Shown in pieces: positions 7,044-13,611 of a stretch of DNA of 50,781 nt. Position 1 is the first letter of the stretch; every line of letters begins with the position of its first letter. The notes under the pieces were generated by a model that saw nothing but the letters and a program-made list of their open reading frames with translations, made no database searches and was not told the origin of the DNA. The DNA is from a virus: positions 1 to 50,781 of IMG/VR virus record IMGVR_UViG_3300047321_000222. One strand, given 5' to 3'. The translations under genes were made by a program, and so were the position numbers.

Positions 7044-7783
7044 AACGCCACCTCCAGCTGATACTGAGCCCACAGGCCAGCGATCCAGGCAATCCCCTTG
7101 GGCGTGAACTTGGCAGCGTTGAAGGCGTGACCGTTATCAGCTTGCCCGGTCTTCACGGCAAAGCGCTCAGCATCGACGTGAGCGGCGTATGGCATCCACT
7201 CGCCACCAAGGCGATACATGATCTTGCTGTCCTGCAGGAACAGGCGAAAGTCTGGCTCGTTGGCGTTTAGCAGCTTGGCGACCTGACGGAAGCCCTTGAG
7301 GCCGGTCCCGTCGACGTAGTTATCGACGAATTCAGCCTTTGGCGCGGCGATGGCGAGCGCATGAGCTTGCTGCTCGATCTGCTCAGCCTGATCGGCGGCA
7401 AGACGAAGGGCTGCCGAAAGCGATTGAGGAACCTGGATAAGCATTCCGCTTTCAAGATCCTTGATTTTTTTCAGGACGACCCGGCGAACACCCTTCGATT
7501 CACGCATGCCGACCAGCACGCACTGGTCGAGAGTCAGGTTGTAGGTGGCGACCTGGTTGCCGTGTACGGGGGTGTAAAACTTTTGCACCCCCTCCAACTC
7601 GTCGCCAAGCTCGTCTTCAACCCTTGCCAGGAAGTGGTCGTTTCGCACTTGTGGCTCACCAGCCGATTCCCGCTCGGCGTTGATAAGCTCGCGCAGCTGG
7701 ATGCTGCTCATTGTTCGCGCTACGTTTTGCTCAATAGGAAAACGTGGCGCGACTGCGCCTGTATTGCTAGATGCGGTGTGCAT
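7040..7783 (-). CDS. Rha-KilAC antirepressor-type regulator
   Basis: 247 aa from ATG 7783 with AAAGGA upstream. Residues about 25-105 match the Rha/pRha pattern (FLARVEDELGDELEGVQKFY, then HGNQVATYNLTLDQCVLVGM). The C-terminal 110 residues are a KilAC domain (KAEFVDNYVDGTGLKGFRQVAKLLN and a final TPKGIAWIAGLW). Such proteins often act as antirepressors or phage regulators. Its leader carries a possible antisense RNA, a GTCCCT-type operator and, inside its first codons, one of the four 36-bp inverted repeats, so it appears heavily controlled. Confidence 0.85.
   Translation of the reverse strand: MHTASSNTGAVAPRFPIEQNVARTMSSIQLRELINAERESAGEPQVRNDHFLARVEDELGDELEGVQKFYTPVHGNQVATYNLTLDQCVLVGMRESKGVRRVVLKKIKDLESGMLIQVPQSLSAALRLAADQAEQIEQQAHALAIAAPKAEFVDNYVDGTGLKGFRQVAKLLNANEPDFRLFLQDSKIMYRLGGEWMPYAAHVDAERFAVKTGQADNGHAFNAAKFTPKGIAWIAGLWAQYQLEVAL
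7716..7751. repeat. 36-bp inverted repeat, copy D
   Basis: Arms CGCGCTACG (7716-7724) and CGTGGCGCG (7743-7751) are separated by 18 bp with A/T-rich flanks. It lies in the first codons of the Rha-KilAC gene. Same geometry as the copies at 8314, 40464 and 45253. Confidence 0.85.
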
Positions 7784-7856
7784 GCTATGATTCCTTTCAC
7801 TTGGAAGTGAGTTGTTGATACATCCGCCCCGGCCTGATCCGCCGGGGCATTTTTTT
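7764..7856 (+). ncRNA. Candidate antisense RNA over the Rha-KilAC leader
   Basis: A plus-strand promoter TTGCTA (7764-7769), 16-bp spacer, TATGAT (7786-7791) is followed about 35 bp later by an intrinsic terminator with an 8-bp GC stem and a T7 run (7826-7856). The predicted RNA of about 58 nt is fully complementary to the 5' leader of the antirepressor mRNA on the minus strand. There is no plus-strand gene here to account for the terminator. It recalls sar RNA of phage P22, which restrains the antirepressor ant. Confidence 0.5.
7826..7856 (+). terminator. Intrinsic terminator, plus strand
   Basis: Stem GCCCCGGC / GCCGGGGC with a 7-nt loop, followed by a run of seven T on the plus strand. 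No T run on the minus side, so it acts rightward only. Confidence 0.8.
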
Positions 7857-7866
7857 GTGCGCTCCG

Positions 7867-7882
7867 GTCCCTCGCTAGAGAC
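7867..7882. promoter_or_regulatory. GTCCCT-N4-AGAGAC operator in the Rha-KilAC leader
   Basis: GTCCCT CGCT AGAGAC, in the 140-bp gap between the TrfB-like gene and the antirepressor gene. Confidence 0.65.
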
Positions 7883-7923
7883 TGGGTTGCACGGTATACC
7901 GCCTTGAAACGAAAATCTAGGCT

Positions 7924-8127
7924 CTACTGATGGACAGCCTTCGAATCCTCGAAAGCTTCCTTGAAGCGCCGAATGCACTTATTGATAGCTTGCCTGGTGC
8001 ATCCGAGATCATCGGCGACCTCTTTAACTGGCCTGCCTTCAACCAGAGCTATGCGCGCGCCTTGCTCGCTAACGCCTCCGCCCGACTTGATCATCTTTGC
8101 GATTGCGCTGAATTGTTCGTTTGTCAT
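7924..8127 (-). CDS. TrfB/KorA-like helix-turn-helix protein, 67 aa
   Basis: ATG 8127 behind a strong AAAGGGGG. The pattern MTNEQFSAIAKMI ... QGARIALVEGRPVKEVAD followed by GCTRQAINKCIRRFKEAFE matches the KorA/TrfB helix-turn-helix family of plasmid RK2 (QxTIEIARGVLVDGKP ... LTRGAVSQAVHRVWAAFED). KorA represses plasmid replication and partition genes. Two near-palindromes centred on AAACCA/TGGTTT lie immediately upstream and are probably its own operator. A plasmid-type regulator fits with the ParA cassette. Confidence 0.75.
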   Translation of the reverse strand: MTNEQFSAIAKMIKSGGGVSEQGARIALVEGRPVKEVADDLGCTRQAINKCIRRFKEAFEDSKAVHQ

Positions 8128-8155
8128 GGTGACCCCCTTTTGCTGGCTTGAGAGT

Positions 8156-8194
8156 AAACCAATTTGGTTTCCAATGTGAAACTATTTTGGTTTC
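8156..8194. promoter_or_regulatory. Paired palindromes upstream of the TrfB-like gene
   Basis: AAACCAATTTGGTTT (8156-8170) and GAAACTATTTTGGTTTC (8178-8194) are two similar near-palindromes with centres 23 bp apart, about two helical turns. Position in the leader suggests autoregulation by the TrfB-like protein; inference. Confidence 0.6.
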
Positions 8195-8369
8195 CGGCCA
8201 CAAATAAGCTCAGCCGGCACGCTCACGACCTCGCCCAGGTGCGCGGAAACGATGGCGCTCGATTTACCGTCTGTCGCCTCACCACCGCTTAACTAGATAG
8301 GTGGCTATCATTGCGCGCTACGAAATTGTGCAGCCTTAAACGTGGCGCGCTCATGTGCGGTCTGGTAAA
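8195..8369. other. Gene-free leader region with one 36-bp element
   Basis: No credible coding sequence on either strand between the operators of the TrfB-like gene and the end of the 131-aa gene. It holds the 36-bp inverted repeat copy C (8314-8349); otherwise I see nothing definite. Confidence 0.6.
8314..8349. repeat. 36-bp inverted repeat, copy C
   Basis: Arms CGCGCTACG (8314-8322) and CGTGGCGCG (8341-8349), 18-bp spacer beginning and ending in AAA. Intergenic, upstream of the TrfB-like gene. Confidence 0.85.
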
Positions 8370-8765
8370 TTATCGACTACTGTATGGAATAACAGTGTCA
8401 GGTGACGTGGAAGGGACCGTAGCAGAATTAGAAGCTGGTGCCGTGCAAGGGACTATGATAGGCATCAGACTGATGCGATTTGCGAACTGACGGCGCTTTG
8501 ATGGCGCCTGGTAAGACTTCCGACCATTCCAAGAAGCTGCCGCCCTGGCGCTGAAGTTGACCTGAATTACATTCCCGCCGACCTGGGCAATCGACGCATT
8601 GCACGACGCGCCCAGGTTGCGATCAATCACTTCCTTCAGGGCCTGAATACTAGAGCCCGAAATGTATTCGACCAGCTCTTTGCCGGTCTTGCCCGCGAGT
8701 GCAGCGATCTCTTCGATCAAGGCAAGGTCGGAGCCTGCAAACAGAACATAATCATCCTTGGTCAT
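8370..8765 (-). CDS. Hypothetical protein, 131 aa
   Basis: ATG 8765 overlaps the stop of the 53-aa gene. Residues 1-75 look like a compact helical domain (LALIEEIAALAGKTGKELVEYI); residues 76-131 are basic then Pro/Ser/Thr-rich and unlike a domain. The 3' end of the gene contains two GTCCCT-type sites, so the odd C-terminus may be shaped by operator DNA. Function unknown. Confidence 0.6.
   Translation of the reverse strand: MTKDDYVLFAGSDLALIEEIAALAGKTGKELVEYISGSSIQALKEVIDRNLGASCNASIAQVGGNVIQVNFSARAAASWNGRKSYQAPSKRRQFANRISLMPIIVPCTAPASNSATVPSTSPDTVIPYSSR
8402..8417. promoter_or_regulatory. Weak GTCCCT-family site
   Basis: GTGACG TGGA AGGGAC: one good half-site only. It lies 20 bp from the better site at 8438-8453, inside the 3' end of the 131-aa gene. 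Confidence 0.35.
8438..8453. promoter_or_regulatory. GTCCCT-family site followed by TATGAT
   Basis: GTGCCG TGCA AGGGAC at 8438-8453, immediately followed by TATGAT. The 12-mer AGGGACTATGAT is identical to the one in the rha promoter at 18525-18536. No good -35 is visible here. Confidence 0.5.
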
Positions 8766-8923
8766 GGATTAACTCCCTTGCTGATCAAGCCTGCACGCAC
8801 CGAAGGCATAACCGCATCGACCGGGTAAAGCCTGGTCAGGCCATGGACTGCAGCGGCTACTTCAAACACGGCGAGGTATTCGCCGGCAAACTCTACATTT
8901 TCTTCCCTGGTCAAAGCGGTCAC
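8762..8923 (-). CDS. Hypothetical small protein, 53 aa
   Basis: GTG start at 8923, stop overlapping the ATG of the 131-aa gene. Reads MTALTREENVEFAGEYLAVF and continues as a helical protein ending in a Val-Asn-Pro. The start follows a GGG run rather than a clear Shine-Dalgarno. Supported by tight spacing in the cro operon and by filling the only gap between its neighbours. Function unknown. Confidence 0.5.
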   Translation of the reverse strand: MTALTREENVEFAGEYLAVFEVAAAVHGLTRLYPVDAVMPSVRAGLISKGVNP

Positions 8924-8942
8924 CCCAAAAAATTAGTGGTTA

Positions 8943-9146
8943 TTATGCGCGCTGCTTGGCGATGAATTCAGGCAGCCGGCCAGTCCTTTTGTACTCTTCG
9001 AGAATGGCGCGCATTGCGATTCTAGCCATAACGCTGTGCAGCTGCCCTTCCTTGTGGGCCATTTCTTTCCATTCGTCATACTCCTTGTCGACGAGTCGCA
9101 CTTTTATCTGTTTTTCGTGCATCAGTTCTTCTGGTACGTATGCCAT
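8943..9146 (-). CDS. Arc/CopG-like ribbon-helix-helix protein, 67 aa
   Basis: ATG 9146 behind AAGGGG. HEKQIKVRLVDKEYDEWKEM at residues 10-29 fits a DNA-contacting beta strand plus first helix; SVMARIAMRAILEEYKRTG fits the second helix. Second gene of the cro operon, the place of a cII-like or arc-like regulator. Family call is tentative. Confidence 0.6.
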   Translation of the reverse strand: MAYVPEELMHEKQIKVRLVDKEYDEWKEMAHKEGQLHSVMARIAMRAILEEYKRTGRLPEFIAKQRA

Positions 9147-9170
9147 ATCAACCCCTTTGTATTGCGATTA

Positions 9171-9374
9171 TCAGTCTGGTGCTGCTTTCTTCTTTGCTTT
9201 CGGGAAGTCGCTAAGCTCAGTCCCTTTTGCCTTTCCGTCCGGTAGCACAGTGACGAGAATTTCTCTCCCTGCCTCCACCGCCTTCGTTATTCCTTGATGA
9301 CTTACACCGAGCATCTTTCCTACCTTGGCCGGGCCAAGCTCTGCAACCAGTTGCTTTAGCGGAACACCTTGCAT
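9171..9374 (-). CDS. cro: Cro repressor
   Basis: 67 aa from ATG 9374 with GGGGGAG at good spacing. It aligns by eye with lambda Cro (66 aa): [20 protein letters not shown] matches [40 protein letters not shown] matches [20 protein letters not shown], and both end in a lysine-rich tail. First gene of the leftward early operon. Its promoter has a GTCCCT-type site filling the spacer, so Cro, and any partner repressor, is the best candidate for the protein that reads the dispersed operators. Confidence 0.85.
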   Translation of the reverse strand: [67 protein letters not shown]

Positions 9375-9444
9375 GAACGACTCCCCCGCCTGTTGATACG
9401 CTATGGTAACTAACGGTTGCGGAGTCTTCAACGGTATTTCGTAA

Positions 9445-9472
9445 AGTCTAGTCCCTTTGGAGTCTCCTGCAA
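9445..9472 (-). promoter_or_regulatory. cro promoter with operator in the spacer
   Basis: Minus strand: TTGCAG (complement of 9467-9472), a 16-bp spacer that is exactly the operator-like sequence GAGACT CCAA AGGGAC (9451-9466), then TAGACT (complement of 9445-9450). Cro start codon is about 70 bp downstream. Confidence 0.65.
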
Positions 9473-9543
9473 CTTAAAAATTATTTCACATAAAGGGCTT
9501 TACAGGCCCGCAACCGTGAGTTACCTTTTGATCCATCGAGACG

Positions 9544-9576
9544 GTCCTTTGCAAGAGCCTTGCGAGGGACCGGATT
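9544..9576. promoter_or_regulatory. Overlapping operator pair and possible rightward promoter
   Basis: S6 GTCCTT TGCA AGAGCC (9544-9559) and S7 GAGCCT TGCG AGGGAC (9555-9570) overlap by five bases. On the plus strand TTGCAA (9549-9554) abuts S7 just as TTGCAG abuts the operator in the cro promoter, so this may be the P-L equivalent, although the -10 (CGGATT) is poor. Confidence 0.5.
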
Positions 9577-9580
9577 CGAC

Positions 9581-9592
9581 CGCTCTTTAAAA
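9581..9592 (+). promoter_or_regulatory. boxA-like antitermination signal
   Basis: CGCTCTTTAAAA matches the boxA consensus of lambda nut sites (CGCTCTTA) and of rRNA leaders (TGCTCTTTAACA). It is at the start of the rightward leader. A clear boxB hairpin is not visible downstream. Confidence 0.5.
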
Positions 9593-9709
9593 TCGACAAA
9601 GACAGACCCTGGTGCCATACGGCATTTGAATTCAGGGAACAGTACGCAACACGGCCTGCTTCCGTGACCGAGAGATCGGCACGCAAGGTTTGCCGCAGAG
9701 AATTTCACT

Positions 9710-9731
9710 GATGCCACTTCGATGAGGTGGC
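9710..9731 (+). promoter_or_regulatory. Leader hairpin upstream of the rightward operon
   Basis: ATGCCAC and GTGGCAT are complementary arms around a loop of about nine bases. No T run follows, so it is a leader structure rather than a terminator. Confidence 0.4.
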
Positions 9732-9773
9732 ATTGGGAAATCAACTAACCAACGCAAGCAGGGGTGCAAGCAC

Positions 9774-9968
9774 ATGAACAACGAAACAGGGATGGCCTTA
9801 CAAGGCGAGGACTTTGAAATGAACGTGATCAGCCTTCGCGGGTTGTTCGTCACCAACAAGACGGGCGGATCTGCCACCTACCCGAGCGAGCGAGTTGCAC
9901 GCCAGGCGCAGCAACGTATGCCAGGCAGCGGTCAGGCTCGCACCTTCCGCCATCACAGCCGCCTTTAA
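9774..9968 (+). CDS. Hypothetical protein, 64 aa, first gene of the rightward operon
   Basis: ATG 9774 behind AGGGGTG. Unrecognised; the C-terminal third is Arg/Gln-rich (RVARQAQQRMPGSGQARTFR). It occupies the position of lambda N downstream of a boxA-like signal, but its basic region is C-terminal whereas that of N is N-terminal. An antitermination role is speculative. Confidence 0.6.
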   Translation: MNNETGMALQGEDFEMNVISLRGLFVTNKTGGSATYPSERVARQAQQRMPGSGQARTFRHHSRL

Positions 9969-10013
9969 CGCACATAAATAGCGGTCTCTTCCACGTCACC
10001 GAGGGATACTTAA

Positions 10014-10256
10014 ATGTTCAACTCCACAGCGAGAGCGGTTTTCGATGAACGATTGAAAAAGATCCACGCAATGCCCGCCGGCGACCTGGTTGGCAGCGAG
10101 TCGGAACTGAATTACCTGCAAGGCTTTGTCTCCTACGCCCTTTGGAATGGCGACATCGACCACCAAGAATCAAGCCAGATGAACAGCAACCTCGCGGCGG
10201 CCCGAAGCGCTCGCGTCTCCCGCCTTTGCAGCGCCACCGAGAGGATGCACGCATGA
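10014..10256 (+). CDS. Hypothetical protein, 80 aa
   Basis: ATG 10014 with GAGGGA upstream. Helical small protein (FDERLKKIHAMPAGDLVGSE) with a basic C-terminus; overlaps the next gene by four bases. Function unknown. Confidence 0.65.
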   Translation: MFNSTARAVFDERLKKIHAMPAGDLVGSESELNYLQGFVSYALWNGDIDHQESSQMNSNLAAARSARVSRLCSATERMHA

Positions 10257-10447
10257 CTACCGCACCGGTTAAGTCACTGATCGACGAGCAGCTTGAGTCC
10301 ATCGAGCGCAGCCTTGGAATTATCGAAGTCAGCACGCAGATCTACGGACTGCTGGGCATGCCCCGCGACTTCCGGGTATGCGACCTCCCGAAGAAAATGT
10401 CTGCCACGCAGAAAGGCAACAGGATTGCCGTGAGAGCGCAGCCATGA
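10253..10447 (+). CDS. Hypothetical protein, 64 aa
   Basis: Starts ATGA-overlapped at 10253 (MTTAPVKSLIDEQLESIERS) and overlaps the next gene at its end. N-terminal amphipathic helix, basic C-terminus. Function unknown. Confidence 0.6.
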   Translation: MTTAPVKSLIDEQLESIERSLGIIEVSTQIYGLLGMPRDFRVCDLPKKMSATQKGNRIAVRAQP

Positions 10448-10821
10448 CGCAGACGACTGATGACAAGTTGCGCGAACTGGCCAAGGCCTATTCCCGGCAT
10501 CGGGAAGCATGGCGAAAGAACGCCCAGGCCATCCGCGAACAGCATGCCGAAGCCGAAACATTCGTCGACCTGAAGCCATTCCGTAACCGCTACATGAGCG
10601 GCGATGTGACCGACGATCCTGATTGCAGCATCGTTTGGCGAGGCTGGCTCCATGCGGTTGATGAATGTCACGCATGGGACGGCACGGAATTAGACGAAGA
10701 CGACATCTACCGGTCGATGGCGATCCTTCTCGATGAGCGCAAAGAGATCAACGCCCAAGGCGCCCGCATCCGCAACCGCCTGCGCATCATCGGAGACCAG
10801 TTACTGAGGGCTGAGCCATGA
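10444..10821 (+). CDS. Hypothetical protein, 125 aa
   Basis: ATG 10444 (MTQTTDDKLRELAKAYSRHR), overlapping neighbours on both sides. Mostly helical and charged; tryptophan-rich middle (IVWRGWLHAVDECHAWDG). Function unknown. Confidence 0.65.
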   Translation: MTQTTDDKLRELAKAYSRHREAWRKNAQAIREQHAEAETFVDLKPFRNRYMSGDVTDDPDCSIVWRGWLHAVDECHAWDGTELDEDDIYRSMAILLDERKEINAQGARIRNRLRIIGDQLLRAEP

Positions 10822-12170
10822 GCACCAGCTACGCAGACAGCGCCCAGGCCCGGGAATGGGATCGGCGATACGACGCATATGGCAGGCCAAGGCAGGTGTC
10901 GGCTGACTTCTTCCACGACTACGAGGCGAGCGCCGCCCGCAGTGCTGAGCGGGAAGCTATTCGACTGGCCGAGCGCAAGGCCGCCCAGGTGCGGATTAAT
11001 GCAGCGGTCGAGCAGATCGGCGACTTCTTTGGCTTGAATGACAATGTTTCTAATGGTCCCTTGCACGGGACTTGCGACGTACAAGGGGTGAACATGAACG
11101 CAACGACTGAGCTGGCCACCGTACCACCAAAGGAAACGGCGCTGGCCGTGTACAGCGCGGCAAACGGGCTCGATCCATGGCTTGAGCAGATCCGCGGCGA
11201 AGTCGACAAGTTCCTGTCGGTGCTTCCGGACCTGACCACCAAGAAAGGCCGCGACCTGTATGCCTCGATGGCGCACAAGATCGCCAAGTCCAAGACGGCG
11301 CTGGATGCTGTCGGCAAAGAACTGTCGGCCCAGCAAAAGGAAGTCCCGAAGCGCATCGACGCCGAGCGCAAGCGCGTGTGGGACAAGCTGGAAACCTGGC
11401 AAAAGGAAGTCCGCAAGCCGCTGGACGACTGGCAGGCAGCCGAAGACCGGCGGATTGACGCCATCAAGGCGGATATCGAGCTGATCAGTGATCACGCCAT
11501 GCATACGGATGGCGTCACCGCCGCTGACCTTGAGGGGCGCATCTCAAGGGTTGAGGCGGTCACCATCGAGGGCAAGTGGGCAGAGTTCCAGCTGGACGCG
11601 GCGAAGGCTAAAGATTCGACACTGGCCACGCTGCGCAATGCGCTCACCGCTCGCAAGCAGTACGAGGCGGATCAGGCAGAACTGGCCCAGCGCCGCGCTG
11701 ACGACGAGGCCCGCGCCCAGCGTGAGCATGACGAGCGGATCAGGAAGGAAGCGGCCGAGCAGGCGCAGCGGGACGCCGACGAGGCAGCCCAGCGCGAGCG
11801 GGACCAGGCCGAGCAGCGCGAAAAGGCGCTGAAGCAGCAGGCCGAGGAATCCGAGCAGAAGGCGAAGCAGGCCAAGGCCGATCAGGAGGCGGCCGAGCAG
11901 CGTGCAGAGCGCGAGCGCGAGGAATCGGCAGCCAGACAAGAGCAGGCAGTCGAGCAGGCGCGCATCGCCGAGAAGAAGCGCGCAGATGATGCCGCCGCCG
12001 AGATTGTCCGCCAGCAGGACGCGCGGGCAGCTGATACGGCGCACCGAGCCAAGATCAACCGGTCCGCACTGGAAGCCTTCACCGCCAACGGGTTGACCGA
12101 AGCCTGCGCCAAGCAAGCCATCACGCTGATTGTGCAGGGAAAGATCCCGGCCATCGCCCTGACCTACTGA
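10818..12170 (+). CDS. Coiled-coil protein, 450 aa; possible in-frame fusion of two genes
   Basis: The open frame runs from ATG 10818. A second in-frame ATG at 11094 has its own Shine-Dalgarno (AAGGGG) and begins MNATTELATVPPKETALAVY, which I recognise as the usual start of a conserved Pseudomonas phage early protein of about 360 aa. Residues 93-250 are a structured domain (KKGRDLYASMAHKIAKSK; RKPLDDWQAAEDRRIDAIKA). Residues about 275-415 form a long Ala/Glu/Gln/Arg coiled coil, ending in a short helical cap (SALEAFTANGLTEACAKQAI). Between the two starts is a GTCCCT-type operator (11056-11071), so the first 92 residues may be a separate gene fused by loss of a stop. Role unknown; it sits just upstream of recombination genes. 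Confidence 0.8.
   Translation: MSTSYADSAQAREWDRRYDAYGRPRQVSADFFHDYEASAARSAEREAIRLAERKAAQVRINAAVEQIGDFFGLNDNVSNGPLHGTCDVQGVNMNATTELATVPPKETALAVYSAANGLDPWLEQIRGEVDKFLSVLPDLTTKKGRDLYASMAHKIAKSKTALDAVGKELSAQQKEVPKRIDAERKRVWDKLETWQKEVRKPLDDWQAAEDRRIDAIKADIELISDHAMHTDGVTAADLEGRISRVEAVTIEGKWAEFQLDAAKAKDSTLATLRNALTARKQYEADQAELAQRRADDEARAQREHDERIRKEAAEQAQRDADEAAQRERDQAEQREKALKQQAEESEQKAKQAKADQEAAEQRAEREREESAARQEQAVEQARIAEKKRADDAAAEIVRQQDARAADTAHRAKINRSALEAFTANGLTEACAKQAITLIVQGKIPAIALTY
11056..11071. promoter_or_regulatory. GTCCCT-N4-CGGGAC operator between two in-frame starts
   Basis: GTCCCT TGCA CGGGAC, one of the best palindromes of the family, 22 bp before the internal ATG at 11094. Confidence 0.6.
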
Positions 12171-12177
12171 GGTCCGC

Positions 12178-12321
12178 ATGAACACACCACGACTGACCGC
12201 CCAGTTCGACTGGATGACGGTAGGCGCGTTCGACCCTGAGCAGTTCCAGGGCGATGAGCGCAAAGAGTACGAAGACGAGGCGCTGAAAATTGAGCGCCAG
12301 TGGGACAACCAGCCAATCTGA
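12178..12321 (+). CDS. Hypothetical acidic protein, 47 aa
   Basis: ATG 12178, seven bases after the stop of the coiled-coil gene, GAGG upstream. Acidic (FDPEQFQGDERKEYEDEALK). It fits the operon spacing with the Sak4-like gene. Function unknown. Confidence 0.6.
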   Translation: MNTPRLTAQFDWMTVGAFDPEQFQGDERKEYEDEALKIERQWDNQPI

Positions 12322-12331
12322 GGCAGAGCAA

Positions 12332-12982
12332 ATGAGCATCGCGACTCTAATTTTAGGCAACTCAGGCAGCGGCAAATCAACCAGCCTTCGCAACTTCGAC
12401 CCTAAAAAGACGCTGGTAATCCAGTGCATCAAGAAGCCACTGCCATTCAAGGCAGAAGGCTGGAAGGTTCGCGCAACCATGAAGGACGCGGGCAATGTAA
12501 TTCGAACAGACAACCCGGCCATGATTGAAAAGATCATGCGCAGCTCACCCCATGAGGTGGTCGTGATCGACGATTACCAAGCGGTAATGGTCAACGAGCT
12601 GATGACCCGGAGCAGTGAAACCGGCTACACGAAGTTTTCCGACATCGGCAAGAACGCCTGGAACATCTTCAACGCCGCCGGCGACCTGGCCGACCATCGC
12701 CGGGTTTACATCCTGGCTCACACGCAGACCGACGACTTCGGAAACGTTCGAATGAAGACGGTAGGCAAGATGGTCGACCAGACCCTAGTCCCTGAAGGCT
12801 TCTTTACGATCGTGCTAAGGACTGAGGTCAACAACGGGCATTACCAGTTCAGCACGCAAACGAATGGCCAGGACTGCTGCAAGAGCCCTATCGGCATGTT
12901 CGAGGATCGACTCATCGAGAACGATCTTGCCCAGGTCGACGAGATGATCGGTGAGTTCTACGGGATGGAGGTCCACGCATGA
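12332..12982 (+). CDS. Sak4-like / AAA_24 recombination ATPase
   Basis: 216 aa from ATG 12332 (the longer frame from 12290 overlaps the previous gene). Walker A GNSGSGKST at 9-17, Walker B VVVIDDYQAVM near 84-94, and a loop ending YILAHTQTDD near 127-136. These are features of the RecA/Rad51-like Sak4 single-strand annealing/recombination ATPases (Pfam AAA_24). The SSB-like protein and exonuclease encoded just downstream form the expected recombination set. Confidence 0.75.
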   Translation: MSIATLILGNSGSGKSTSLRNFDPKKTLVIQCIKKPLPFKAEGWKVRATMKDAGNVIRTDNPAMIEKIMRSSPHEVVVIDDYQAVMVNELMTRSSETGYTKFSDIGKNAWNIFNAAGDLADHRRVYILAHTQTDDFGNVRMKTVGKMVDQTLVPEGFFTIVLRTEVNNGHYQFSTQTNGQDCCKSPIGMFEDRLIENDLAQVDEMIGEFYGMEVHA

Positions 12983-13593
12983 GGCCTCTCGATCTGACCG
13001 GGCAAAGGTTCGGCCTGCTCTCTGTTGTAGAGCGAGCCGAAAAACAAGGTGCTCAGGCTATGTGGCGCTGCCTGTGTGACTGCGGGGTCGAATGCACCAA
13101 GGCGCTTGGCAATCTGCGGAATGGACATACAAGAAGCTGCGGATGCCTCCGATCGGTAGTGACGACCGAAGCCAAGACCAAGCACGCCATGTATGGCACG
13201 CCGACGTACCGGTCCTGGTCATCGATGCTGGAACGCTGCAACAGCCAATCAAACCACAAGTATCCGGACTATGGCGGCAGGGGCATCACCGTCCACGACC
13301 CCTGGCGAGACTTCGCGGCCTTCTTGGCGGACATGGGCGAGCGCCCGCCAGGCACAACCCTAGGCCGGGAGGATAACGACGGAAACTACGAGCCGGGCAA
13401 CTGCAGCTGGGAGACGGCCACGCAGCAGGCAAGGAACAAGCGCAACACCAAGCTATTCGAGTTCGAAGGAATTACCGCAACGCTGCCCGAGCACTGCGAA
13501 AGGCTCGGGCTCAACACCAGCACCATTCGAAGCAGGGTTTACACCTATGGCTTCTCGATTGAAAAAGCACTGACACAACCAAACCGAAACTAA
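12979..13593 (+). CDS. HNH/homing-endonuclease-like protein with N-terminal zinc ribbon, 204 aa
   Basis: ATG 12979 overlapping the ATPase gene. Residues 5-57 carry four cysteines (WRCLCDCG and SCGC) after LTGQRFGLLSVVER, a pattern of small phage zinc-ribbon domains. Residues 75-155 (SWSSMLERCNSQSNHKYPDY, GGRGITVHDPWRDF, then NYEPGNCSWETATQQARNKR) match the HNH-related module of phage homing endonucleases; the C-terminus looks like a DNA-binding helix-turn-helix. Possibly a selfish insertion in the recombination operon. Confidence 0.7.
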   Translation: MRPLDLTGQRFGLLSVVERAEKQGAQAMWRCLCDCGVECTKALGNLRNGHTRSCGCLRSVVTTEAKTKHAMYGTPTYRSWSSMLERCNSQSNHKYPDYGGRGITVHDPWRDFAAFLADMGERPPGTTLGREDNDGNYEPGNCSWETATQQARNKRNTKLFEFEGITATLPEHCERLGLNTSTIRSRVYTYGFSIEKALTQPNRN

Positions 13594-13611
13594 GGCCCTG
13601 GAGGCACTTAA

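Larger units (their letters stand above)
9375..9773. promoter_or_regulatory. Immunity/control region without a cI gene
   Basis: About 400 bp between cro and the rightward operon. It holds the cro promoter with operator S5, the operator pair S6/S7, a boxA-like sequence and a hairpin, but no open frame that looks like a repressor on either strand. The short frames present have shadow-like composition and no ribosome binding site. Confidence 0.7.

Noticed and set aside
9481-9877. Minus-strand frames in the cI position
   Set aside because: Two overlapping short frames with Cys/Arg/Ser-rich composition, no ribosome binding site and no helix-turn-helix; they are not a repressor.
11544-12380. A 278-codon minus-strand open frame rich in Leu
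   Set aside because: Antisense of the Ala/Glu/Gln coiled coil of the 450-aa protein; Leu richness is a mirror of those codons.
12787-12802. A GTCCCT word within the Sak4-like gene
   Set aside because: The second half (GCTTCT) does not match; a chance half-site in coding sequence.
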